Shown one piece after another: positions 1 through 5,178 of a stretch of DNA of 5,178 bases. The position numbers and the translations under genes are program-made. The DNA comes from Alphaproteobacteria bacterium. GTDB lineage: Bacteria; Pseudomonadota; Alphaproteobacteria; Puniceispirillales; Puniceispirillaceae. How positions within the stretch are numbered: the first letter of the stretch is position 1; each line of letters starts with the position of its first letter. Location: contig JAACDT010000001.1 in NCBI GenBank assembly GCA_009936885.1, positions 1-5,178 of the forward strand, given 5' to 3'. Below the pieces are notes generated by a model, which saw only the letters and a list, made by a program, of their open reading frames with translations, did not search any database and was not told the origin of the DNA.

Positions 1-369
1 CTCATCAAAGCGCCATTTTTTGTTCAGTCCGTTTTTGGCTTATTAGGCGGCATAGGAACACATCCAGAAGACGTAATGCATATGAAACGTACCGCAGATC
101 GATTATTTGGTGCGGATTACAAATGGTCAGTTCTCGGTGCTGGTGCAAACCAGTTTCGTATTGCAGCCCAAGCAGCTGCTCTTGGCGGTAACGTGCGCGT
201 TGGTCTAGAAGACAGCATTTGGGCCGGCAAAGGGGAACTAGCGACATCAAATGCTGTACAAGTCTTAAAAGTACGTCAGATTATTGAAGGTCTAGGACTG
301 CAGGTTGCAACACCCGACGAGGCCCGAGACATGCTCGGTCTCAAAGGTGCGGATCAGACTAATTTTTAG
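1..369 (+). CDS. Beta-keto acid cleavage enzyme (BKACE/DUF849), 3' part
   Basis: The reading frame is open from base 1 and ends at TAG 367-369, giving the last 122 residues of a protein whose start lies before the window. BKACE enzymes are zinc-dependent TIM-barrel proteins that react a beta-keto acid with acetyl-CoA to give acetoacetate and a new CoA ester; Kce of lysine fermentation is the founding member. Seen here: GGIGTHPEDV (fragment residues 16-25), a W-S-V-L-G-A-G block (42-48), and the hallmark GGNVRVGLEDS (62-72), followed by the usual C-terminal ATPDEAR motif (about 103-109). In Kce, as I recall it, the matching Arg, Glu and Asp of RVGLED (here R66, E70, D71) are the catalytic Arg, a zinc ligand and an active-site Asp; all are kept, so the enzyme looks functional. 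The substrate cannot be read from this part. The gene converges on the transporter operon and shares no transcript with it. Confidence 0.9.
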   Translation, partial: LIKAPFFVQSVFGLLGGIGTHPEDVMHMKRTADRLFGADYKWSVLGAGANQFRIAAQAAALGGNVRVGLEDSIWAGKGELATSNAVQVLKVRQIIEGLGLQVATPDEARDMLGLKGADQTNF

Positions 370-510
370 AAATTGATCCCAATTAAGAAGCAGCATTAGC
401 AAACTCGAACCGAGCGAGGGCAACTGCGACAAACTACCAGGAAAGCTAGCAATAATCGCTGAACGATGCTTAAGATAGACATTGAGCTTCATTTAATATG
501 ATTATAATCG

Positions 511-2016
511 TCACTTTGTCAGGCTCACCGCCGCGCGGCGGGACCGCCAGGCTGGCAACACAATCAAAGAAATGGCGATAATAAGTAACACTGCCGTCAT
601 GGGGCGCTCCCATACAAATCCGATACCATCATAAAGCTGTGTTGCCCGTGAGAAATTATCTTCAAGCATCGGCCCCAAAATAAAACCAATGAGCAACGGC
701 GCAAGGGGAAAGGCTGCAAATCTTAATATGGTTGCAGTGACGCCTAATCCCACAAGGATTAATAATTCTGTTGCATTATTTTGCCCGATATAGGCGCCCA
801 TTAATGTGAAGAATAAAATGAATGGAATGAGAAAGGTGCGCGGCACAGTCAAAACTTTGGCGATATAGGGAATGAGGGGTAGATTTAAAATCAACAATAC
901 CAAATTGCCAAAATACATGGAGAGAATAACAGACCAGAAAATCTCAGGTTGGTCCTCCATCAGGCGTGGGCCCGGAGATACATTTAAAGCAATCAGTGCC
1001 CCTAGAAGAATCGCGGTCGTACCAGAGCCTGGAATCCCAAGCGTAAGCAAGGGCACAAAAGACCCGGTGCACGCTGCATTGTTTGCACTCTCAGGCGCAG
1101 CAAGACCTTTTACCGAACCCTTTCCAAATTGTTCTCGTTCCTCTGGAGTGGCTAAATTGCGCTCCACAGCATACCCCAGAAACGACGCAATAGTCGCGCC
1201 GGCCCCTGGCATCACCCCAATTAAAAATCCTTGCAAAGATTGGCGTGCAATTACGGGTGTAATTTGTTTTGCCTCATCTTTGGTAATCCGCAGATTAGTG
1301 ATTTCAGATTGCTTTTCATCTGGTTTGCCAGAGCGGTTTGGATCCAAAATCAGAAATAACGTTTCTGGAATTGCAAACATTGCCATCGCCAATGTGATAA
1401 AGCCAATGCCCGATTGAAGGTCCATAATGCCCATTGTAAAGCGTGGCATATTAAACTGTGCGCCCTCTCCTATGGTTGCAAGCACAAGGCCAGCAATCGT
1501 CATCAGCACTGCTTTGGTTATCTGCCCAGTCCCTGCAAAAGCTGCAATGGCTGATAGCCCAACAACCATCAACGCAAAATATGCAGAGGAATGAAACAGC
1601 AAGGCAACAGTCGCCAGTGCCGGCGCAAAAAGTACTAGCAAAATCGCCCCAATTGTCCCGCCTGCAAAAGACGCAATGGCTGCAATTGTTAACGCCTTTC
1701 CCGCTTTGCCTTTACGGGTCATCGGATAACCATCAAAGCTTGTTGCAACAGTTGATGCAACGCCGGGCGCATTAATCAGAATAGAGGAAGTTGAGCCACC
1801 AAAAACAGCACCATAATAGACCCCGGCAAGAAGAATGATTGCAGCTGATGGGTCACCGATAGAAATTGCCACTGGGATCATAATGGCAATAATGGACATA
1901 GGGCCAAGGCCTGGTAACATGCCAATAAATGTTCCTATAATACAACCACCAATGACCATAAGCAGGTTCTTGATTGATAAAGCTGTTTCAAGACCAATAA
2001 GAAATCCCTCTAGCAT
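511..2016 (-). CDS. tctA: TctA, large membrane subunit of tripartite tricarboxylate transporter
   Basis: This 501-residue protein is full length for TctA (about 500). It is the main transmembrane subunit of a TTT importer, a secondary transporter that takes carboxylates from periplasmic TctC and is thought to be driven by an ion gradient. It is hydrophobic throughout, with roughly a dozen membrane segments. It shows the family's two-fold internal repeat: GMLPGLGP (residues 32-39) in the first half and GVMPGAGA (267-274) in the second. It also has GGSTSSILINAPG (73-85) with FDGYPM (94-99), and PESANNAACTGSFVPLLTLGIPGSG (308-332), the conserved substrate-path motifs. The ATG at 2014-2016 has AAGGGGAG six bases upstream. 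TctB stops only 12 bases before, with the Shine-Dalgarno inside that gap, so the two are co-transcribed and probably coupled. The specific substrate cannot be read from this subunit. Confidence 0.96.
   Translation of the reverse strand: MLEGFLIGLETALSIKNLLMVIGGCIIGTFIGMLPGLGPMSIIAIMIPVAISIGDPSAAIILLAGVYYGAVFGGSTSSILINAPGVASTVATSFDGYPMTRKGKAGKALTIAAIASFAGGTIGAILLVLFAPALATVALLFHSSAYFALMVVGLSAIAAFAGTGQITKAVLMTIAGLVLATIGEGAQFNMPRFTMGIMDLQSGIGFITLAMAMFAIPETLFLILDPNRSGKPDEKQSEITNLRITKDEAKQITPVIARQSLQGFLIGVMPGAGATIASFLGYAVERNLATPEEREQFGKGSVKGLAAPESANNAACTGSFVPLLTLGIPGSGTTAILLGALIALNVSPGPRLMEDQPEIFWSVILSMYFGNLVLLILNLPLIPYIAKVLTVPRTFLIPFILFFTLMGAYIGQNNATELLILVGLGVTATILRFAAFPLAPLLIGFILGPMLEDNFSRATQLYDGIGFVWERPMTAVLLIIAISLIVLPAWRSRRAAVSLTK
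528..541. repeat. GC-rich perfect palindrome at the 3' end of tctA
   Basis: CCGCCGCGCGGCGG is its own reverse complement and stands out in otherwise AT-leaning DNA. It encodes the Arg-Arg-Ala-Ala stretch near the TctA C-terminus, ending about 15 bases before the stop codon. In RNA it could fold as a 5-bp GC stem with a GCGC loop. No U-tract follows, so it is not a standard intrinsic terminator. It might protect the 3' end of the mRNA or be a by-product of Arg/Ala codons. Confidence 0.4.
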
Positions 2017-2028
2017 CTCGTGCTCCCC

Positions 2029-2514
2029 TTATACTTTAAACCAACTTGGGTAGGGCGTCATATAGATTCCTAGTACTGTATCCACCAGATACCAAATTCC
2101 ATAGCTTGCGATGGCTGTGATGAGGACCAGTCTGATAAGGCGCCGTTCTCCTAGAAGAATACTTCCACCCGCCAAAAATAGAAATGTTGATGCAAGAAAT
2201 CCAAGGCTCCGCAATGTAAGAGCATAAAGCACCATTCCGCCAACAAGGAGCAATGCTTGCACGACCTTATACTCACGCCATTTTGCGATATCTAAATCAT
2301 CACCAACCTGCTTGCCTGCTTTTTCAAGATTAATAACAACGGAGAGTGCGGCAAGCACGCCAATAACAGATAGAATTTTTGGGAAAGTAGAGGGCCAGAT
2401 AGGGTTTCGTTTAAGAATTGGCGGCAAGAGGCCATCCATTTCAAAAAAAGCAGTATAACCATAAACTAAAAAAATGACTGCAATAACAAGGGCGATATAT
2501 CGATCTAAAGCCAT
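2029..2514 (-). CDS. tctB: TctB, small membrane subunit of tripartite tricarboxylate transporter
   Basis: A 161-residue membrane protein, the usual size for TctB, the poorly conserved small subunit that pairs with TctA in the inner membrane. Hydrophobic segments lie near residues 6-24, 45-63, 84-101, 104-121 and 126-148. The family-like pattern LGFLASTFLFL (104-114) followed by LGERR (121-125) supports the call, as does its position between tctC and tctA. I chose ATG 2512-2514 (protein begins MALDRY) because AAGGG sits seven bases upstream. An in-frame ATG at 2566-2568 would add 18 polar residues, translate through the intergenic hairpin and lacks a good ribosome site. TctB subunits diverge quickly, so assignment rests on context plus topology. 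Confidence 0.92.
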   Translation of the reverse strand: MALDRYIALVIAVIFLVYGYTAFFEMDGLLPPILKRNPIWPSTFPKILSVIGVLAALSVVINLEKAGKQVGDDLDIAKWREYKVVQALLLVGGMVLYALTLRSLGFLASTFLFLAGGSILLGERRLIRLVLITAIASYGIWYLVDTVLGIYMTPYPSWFKV

Positions 2515-2521
2515 AACATTA

Positions 2522-2526
2522 CCCTT
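2522..2526 (-). promoter_or_regulatory. Ribosome binding site deciding the tctB start
   Basis: On the minus strand this reads AAGGG (in the context AAAAAAGGGT), seven bases before ATG 2512-2514. It favours the short TctB start over the upstream in-frame ATG at 2566-2568. Confidence 0.7.
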
Positions 2527-2540
2527 TTTTAAATAGAAGC

Positions 2541-2567
2541 TGTCTGGCCCATTCACAGGGCCAGACA
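2541..2567 (-). other. Intergenic hairpin between tctC and tctB
   Basis: TGTCTGGCCC (2541-2550) and GGGCCAGACA (2558-2567) are perfect reverse complements separated by a 7-base loop, giving a strong 10-bp stem. It lies between the tctC stop and the tctB ribosome site. On the transcribed (minus) sense the stem is followed by AGCTTCTATTT, not a run of U, so it is a poor intrinsic terminator. It more likely blocks 3' exonucleases at the end of tctC mRNA, or causes partial termination. Either would give more binding protein than membrane subunits, as is common in binding-protein-dependent transport operons. Confidence 0.75.
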
Positions 2568-2584
2568 TATATTAGTTAACAGCC

Positions 2585-3577
2585 CTAGAGAAAACCAAGT
2601 TTCTTCATAAGGCCGCTAATTTCTTTTTCTTGCTGCTCGAGAAACGTCATGAACTTCGCACCTGGATTATGGATATTTTCCCAGCCATTGCGTGAGCGAA
2701 CAGCTTCCCACTCATCAGTCCCATACATTTTATCAATGGCCTTCTGATACGCTGCTAATTTAGCTTTTGGCAAACCTGGAGCTGCAAAGAAACCCCGCCA
2801 ATTTACAAAATAAGTATCAATACCCTGTTCCTGCATTGTTTTAGCTTCTGGTAATGCGCCAACACGCTTATCAGAAGTTACGCCAATGATGTTGGCCTCA
2901 CCAGCTTTTGCCATAGCTACAGCTTCTGAGAAACCAGTAGACAACGCCTTGATTTCTCCTGAGAGAAGCGCTGCCATTGCCTTACCACCAGCATCATAAG
3001 CGATATATTTGACTTCTGTTGGGTCTGCCCCAGCAGCCTGCATGACCATGGCTGCAACCAAATGGTCCATACCGCCTGGCACTGACCCGCCACCAATAGC
3101 AACTCCTGATGGGTTTGCTTTATACGCTGACACTAAATCGCCCATGCTCTTTATGCTTGAGTTAGTTGGCACGACCAAAGCTGCGTAGTCACCAATTGTT
3201 CCTGAAACAAGTGTAAGGTCACGGAAATTATGCGGAAAAACACCTGTTAATGAACGAATCACGATAGGTGTTGAATTCACCATTAATGTTCCATGATTGC
3301 TGTCGGCATTTTCAATCAGGTATCCAATGGCTTTACCACCACCACCACCAGACATATTTTCATATGACGCAGAACCGACCAGACCTGATTTTGTCAGTGC
3401 TTCGCCTGTACCACGGGCTGTACCATCCCAGCCACCGCCTGCGCCACCTGGAATCAAGAAGTGGATAGAATCAACAACTTTGTGGCCATCTGCCATACCT
3501 GTTGTTGTGAAGCCTACGATTGACGTGGCTGCAATTGCCGCCGCAAATACGCGGCGCTTCATTGATGTTTTGAACAT
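2585..3577 (-). CDS. tctC: TctC, periplasmic solute-binding protein of tripartite tricarboxylate transporter
   Basis: A 330-residue Bug/TctC-family periplasmic receptor that captures a carboxylate and delivers it to TctA/TctB. The N-terminus is a signal peptide: basic MKRR at residues 6-9, hydrophobic core 10-23, and likely cleavage after GMA (A29/D30). No lipobox Cys is present. The mature protein starts with the first family loop PGGAGGGWDGTAR (43-55), then the second ligand loop ENMSGGGGG (73-81). Near the middle come the VAIGGGSVPGGMDH stretch and YDAGGKAMAALLSGE, typical of domain 2. ATG 3575-3577 is chosen because AGGGAGG lies five bases upstream; an earlier in-frame ATG (3590-3592) would overlap that site. 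It is the first gene of the operon, 70 bases before tctB. Family members bind citrate, other di- and tricarboxylates, aromatic acids or amino acids, so the ligand is unknown. Confidence 0.95.
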   Translation of the reverse strand: MFKTSMKRRVFAAAIAATSIVGFTTTGMADGHKVVDSIHFLIPGGAGGGWDGTARGTGEALTKSGLVGSASYENMSGGGGGKAIGYLIENADSNHGTLMVNSTPIVIRSLTGVFPHNFRDLTLVSGTIGDYAALVVPTNSSIKSMGDLVSAYKANPSGVAIGGGSVPGGMDHLVAAMVMQAAGADPTEVKYIAYDAGGKAMAALLSGEIKALSTGFSEAVAMAKAGEANIIGVTSDKRVGALPEAKTMQEQGIDTYFVNWRGFFAAPGLPKAKLAAYQKAIDKMYGTDEWEAVRSRNGWENIHNPGAKFMTFLEQQEKEISGLMKKLGFL

Positions 3578-3582
3578 TATGT

Positions 3583-3589
3583 CCTCCCT
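3583..3589 (-). promoter_or_regulatory. Strong ribosome binding site of tctC
   Basis: The minus strand reads AGGGAGG five bases before ATG 3575-3577, close to the ideal anti-16S match. It fixes the tctC start and predicts high expression, as expected for a binding protein. Its 5' half lies in the right arm of the dyad at 3586-3604. Confidence 0.8.
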
Positions 3590-3604
3590 CACATCTGTTG
3601 AGGG
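3586..3604. repeat. Dyad at the tctC leader (CCCTCA-N7-TGAGGG)
   Basis: CCCTCA (3586-3591) and TGAGGG (3599-3604) are perfect reverse complements around a 7-base spacer. On the tctC-sense strand the downstream arm is TGAGGG, which shares its GGG with the Shine-Dalgarno. The transcription start predicted from the -10 box falls within the upstream arm (about 3599-3602). A complete RNA stem would therefore form only if transcription begins a few bases earlier; otherwise the dyad would act as a DNA site. Confidence 0.45.
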
Positions 3605-3607
3605 CGC

Positions 3608-3613
3608 ATTATA
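3608..3613 (-). promoter_or_regulatory. -10 box of the tctCBA promoter
   Basis: The minus strand reads a perfect TATAAT, preceded by GGT and followed by GCGCCC. The predicted start is about 3599-3602, giving a leader near 24 bases. At spacings of 16-18 bp the upstream hexamers (around 3630-3637) are GTAAAG, AGTAAA and GAGTAA, none resembling TTGACA. A perfect -10 with no -35 suggests activator dependence, consistent with the adjacent response regulator gene and the repeat at 3658-3675. Confidence 0.65.
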
Positions 3614-3657
3614 ACCTCACGAGCACGCCCTTTACTCTCAAATCTAATCAAATTAAC

Positions 3658-3675
3658 CTGACACCAAGCTGACAC
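3658..3675. promoter_or_regulatory. Candidate TctD operator: direct repeat CTGACAC-N4-CTGACAC
   Basis: Two identical 7-base units at 3658-3664 and 3669-3675 are separated by CAAG, a period of exactly 11 bp. OmpR/PhoB-family regulators bind as head-to-tail dimers to direct repeats with this period; the Pho box has the same 7-4-7 layout with related CTGTCA units. The repeat lies in the divergent region beside the gene for such a regulator. Its centre is about 65 bp upstream of the predicted tctC start, a class I activator position, and it ends 23 bp before the tctD start codon, so it could serve autoregulation as well. Binding by TctD is inference. Confidence 0.55.
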
Positions 3676-3687
3676 GTGATTTAGGTT

Positions 3688-3691
3688 AGGG
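3688..3691 (+). promoter_or_regulatory. Ribosome binding site supporting the TTG start of tctD
   Basis: AGGG ends seven bases before the TTG at 3699-3701. An in-frame TAG at 3687-3689 blocks any longer reading, so this modest site together with TTG defines the start. Confidence 0.6.
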
Positions 3692-3698
3692 TAAAATT

Positions 3699-4367
3699 TT
3701 GAAGGTTCTGTTAATTGAAGATACAAAGGAATTAGCGGACTCCCTTAGGTTATTTTTTGAGCTTGAAAAAAACCATGTTGAGATGGCGCATGATCTATCT
3801 GAAGCCAAGCATTTTGCATCAGTGACTCATTTTGACATTATTCTGCTAGATATCATGCTTCCCGACGGTGATGGTCGGGATTTTCTTCGAGCCATTCGAG
3901 CAACAAATAACAATACGCCTGTTATCGCAATGACCGCACGTTCTGAAATTTCTGATAGAAGTGACTTACTCGATATTGGGGCTGACGATTATATTATAAA
4001 ACCATTTGAGTTTGCAGAATTAGAGGCGCGTTGCCGGGCAGTATTACGTCGTCACAGCGGACAGGATCAGCTCGCTCTTAATTATGGCAATGTAACGTTA
4101 TACCCATTGATTGCCATGTTGGAAGTCCATGACCAGAAGATCTCTCTTCGAAACAGAGAGTTAAGACTACTTGAGATTTTCTTCAATTCCCCAGAAATTA
4201 TTTTTTCCAAAGAGCAGTTAACAGATAGGCTTTTTTCAATTTCTGAAGAAGTAACTGATAACGCAATAGAAGTATATGTAGGCCGCGTTCGTAAAAAGCT
4301 TAACAATACAAACCTGAAAATTGAAACTGTCCGCGGCATTGGTTACAGGCTTCACGTCGATGATTAG
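3699..4367 (+). CDS. tctD: TctD-like response regulator, OmpR family
   Basis: A 222-residue cytoplasmic transcription regulator of normal OmpR/PhoB-family length. The receiver domain (about 1-116) has every key residue: acidic pair E7/D8, phospho-acceptor D51 in LLDIMLPDGDG, T79, and K101 in the IIKPF loop. The winged-helix DNA-binding domain (about 126-220) includes LRNRELRLLEIF, the recognition segment VTDNAIEVYVGRVRKKL, and the terminal wing TVRGIGYRL. The start is TTG: an in-frame stop lies four codons upstream, and no ATG occurs before the conserved VLLIED strand. It is divergent from tctC and overlaps the kinase gene by eight bases, so it is co-transcribed with it. By synteny with classical tctDE it should control tctCBA. 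The specific TctD name rests on this context, because OmpR-family members look alike in sequence. Confidence 0.9.
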   Translation: MKVLLIEDTKELADSLRLFFELEKNHVEMAHDLSEAKHFASVTHFDIILLDIMLPDGDGRDFLRAIRATNNNTPVIAMTARSEISDRSDLLDIGADDYIIKPFEFAELEARCRAVLRRHSGQDQLALNYGNVTLYPLIAMLEVHDQKISLRNRELRLLEIFFNSPEIIFSKEQLTDRLFSISEEVTDNAIEVYVGRVRKKLNNTNLKIETVRGIGYRLHVDD

Positions 4368-5178
4368 AAAGCTAATGACCTTTAAAACAAACTCTATTCG
4401 CAATCGTTTACTGATACAGCTTGGCCTTGTAGCATTTGTTATTTCCCTATTTTTATTTCTAGTTGTCAGGCTGGCACTTGTTCAAGCTGTCACAGCAACC
4501 CAAGACAGATTATTAGCAGCTGCCGTAAGTTCTGTTGTCGATAAAATTTATGTTGTTGATAGTATAGTAAGTCTGGATTTGCCCTATGATACATTCTCAT
4601 TGCTGGGCGCAATCGGCGAAGACCGTATCTTTTATCAAGTCAAAGATGATGGAAAATTTCTGACCGGCTATGAGGACCTGTCCTATGAAGGCCCATTTGG
4701 CGACCTGCAAGAACCAATTTTTACAAATATCGATTATCTTGACGAGACGTTTCGCGCCGCAAGTATTGAAAATATAATTTTTGCCGAAAACCAAGCGCGG
4801 CGTCTCACGATAATTATTGCACAAAGCCAGAATTTTCAGGCAACCGTTCTAACAAAAATTTCAACTAACCTTATCTTTGTGACTTTTATTTTCCTCATTA
4901 TTGCCATCTTATTTGCCTTCCTCACAGCCAACCTGACCATTAAGCCGATTGGCTCTTTTGCAGATGACGTTAAAATGCGTGGTCCGTCAGATTTGCGAAA
5001 AGTTTCATCAGAGGTCCCCTCTGAGCTTATCCCCCTTGTTCACTCGTTAAACGGATTCATCAGCCGGTTTCGGACCGCCTTGCGTCAGACCGAGACATTC
5101 ATTGCAGAAGCAGCCCATCATATTCGCACGCCCTTATCAGTTGTGAAATCAGAGAGTGAGCTTGCACTTCGAAAATCA
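4360..5178 (+). CDS. tctE: TctE-like sensor histidine kinase, 5' part
   Basis: The frame runs open from ATG 4360-4362 to the window edge (273 codons); the ATP-binding domain is missing only because the window ends. In order: a basic N-terminus, first membrane segment about residues 17-36, and a periplasmic domain about 38-167 resembling the 2CSK_N sensor domain of TctE kinases (FYQVKDDGKFLTGYEDL at 91-107, then an R-L-T-I-I-I-A-Q-S strand). Then come the second membrane segment about 171-190, a HAMP linker about 191-243 with TIKPI, and the dimerisation/phosphotransfer H-box at 248-259. The phospho-acceptor is H253 in AEAAHHIRTPL. It should autophosphorylate and pass phosphate to the regulator encoded just upstream. 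ATG 4360 overlaps the regulator stop by eight bases, suggesting translational coupling; ATG 4375-4377 is a possible alternative start. The residue after H253 is His rather than the usual Glu/Asp. Confidence 0.9.
   Translation, partial: MIRKLMTFKTNSIRNRLLIQLGLVAFVISLFLFLVVRLALVQAVTATQDRLLAAAVSSVVDKIYVVDSIVSLDLPYDTFSLLGAIGEDRIFYQVKDDGKFLTGYEDLSYEGPFGDLQEPIFTNIDYLDETFRAASIENIIFAENQARRLTIIIAQSQNFQATVLTKISTNLIFVTFIFLIIAILFAFLTANLTIKPIGSFADDVKMRGPSDLRKVSSEVPSELIPLVHSLNGFISRFRTALRQTETFIAEAAHHIRTPLSVVKSESELALRKS

Noticed and set aside
371..384. AATTG-ATCC-CAATT mini hairpin right after the BKACE stop
   Set aside because: A five-bp AT-rich stem with no T-tract is too weak to call a terminator.
292..492. 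66-codon minus-strand frame in the convergent gap, running into the BKACE gene
   Set aside because: It overlaps the conserved BKACE C-terminus antisense and shows no family features or clear ribosome site.
500..509. GATTATAATC palindrome just beyond the tctA stop
   Set aside because: A short AT-rich palindrome containing TATAAT with no partner elements; expected by chance in AT-rich intergenic DNA.
872..1417. 181-codon open frame on the + strand opposite tctA
   Set aside because: It lies wholly antisense to the conserved TctA frame, has no ribosome site of note and no recognisable domain; a shadow frame.
2515..2568. Longer TctB start at 2566-2568
   Set aside because: It would place the intergenic hairpin inside the coding sequence, add a polar extension atypical of TctB, and ignore the good AAGGG site in front of ATG 2512-2514.
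3297..3614. + strand frame with proline and histidine runs opposite tctC
   Set aside because: The runs are the complement of the TctC glycine-rich signature and signal peptide region; a shadow of tctC.
3602..3630. GGGCG...CGCCC arms flanking the tctC -10 box
   Set aside because: Only 5-bp arms with a 19-base interval; too weak to separate from chance.
3669..3697. Sigma-70-like promoter for tctD: CTGACA (3669-3674), 17 bp, TAAAAT (3692-3697)
   Set aside because: Hexamers and spacing look good, but the transcription start would fall near 3704, after the only usable start codon at 3699. The match may be accidental, with CTGACA belonging to the direct repeat. It remains an alternative explanation of the second repeat unit if the real TctD start is elsewhere.
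4597..4824. 75-codon minus-strand frame opposite the sensor kinase
   Set aside because: It is antisense to the 2CSK_N-like domain, with no supporting signal.

Overview
The window looks like a chromosomal segment from a proteobacterium. It carries a complete tripartite tricarboxylate transporter (TTT) set next to a TctD/TctE-type two-component system, an arrangement best known from Alpha-, Beta- and Gammaproteobacteria. By eye the DNA is below 50% GC. The TctC signal peptide is Gram-negative in style and Shine-Dalgarno motifs are clear. A free-living, possibly marine, alpha- or gammaproteobacterium is plausible, but the sequence alone does not fix the lineage. No insertion sequence, phage gene, CRISPR array, tRNA or rRNA was seen.

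Layout, left to right. (1) Bases 1-369 (+) are the 3' third of a beta-keto acid cleavage enzyme (BKACE, DUF849) gene that begins before the window. (2) Bases 370-510 are a gap between convergent genes with no good terminator. (3) Bases 511-3577 (-) are an operon transcribed tctC, tctB, tctA: periplasmic binding protein, small membrane subunit, large membrane subunit. A 10-bp perfect hairpin lies between tctC and tctB. (4) Bases 3578-3698 are the divergent control region. It holds a perfect TATAAT for tctC, a strong tctC Shine-Dalgarno, a dyad at the predicted tctC start point, and a direct repeat CTGACAC-N4-CTGACAC with the 11-bp period expected of an OmpR-family operator. (5) Bases 3699-4367 (+) are a TctD-like OmpR-family response regulator with a TTG start. 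(6) Bases 4360-5178 (+) are a TctE-like sensor kinase, overlapping the regulator by 8 bases and cut off by the window edge just after its H-box.

Proposed working model: TctE senses a carboxylate (directly or through loaded TctC) and phosphorylates TctD. TctD then binds the repeat in the divergent region and activates tctCBA, whose promoter has a perfect -10 but no recognisable -35. TctC captures the solute in the periplasm and TctA/TctB import it. The neighbouring BKACE might act on a beta-keto acid derived from that solute, but it is convergent rather than co-transcribed, so this link is only suggestive. The genes are known families in a known arrangement. The parts most worth following up are the control region, the intergenic hairpin and the H-box variant of the kinase. 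I did not find a convincing undescribed system.
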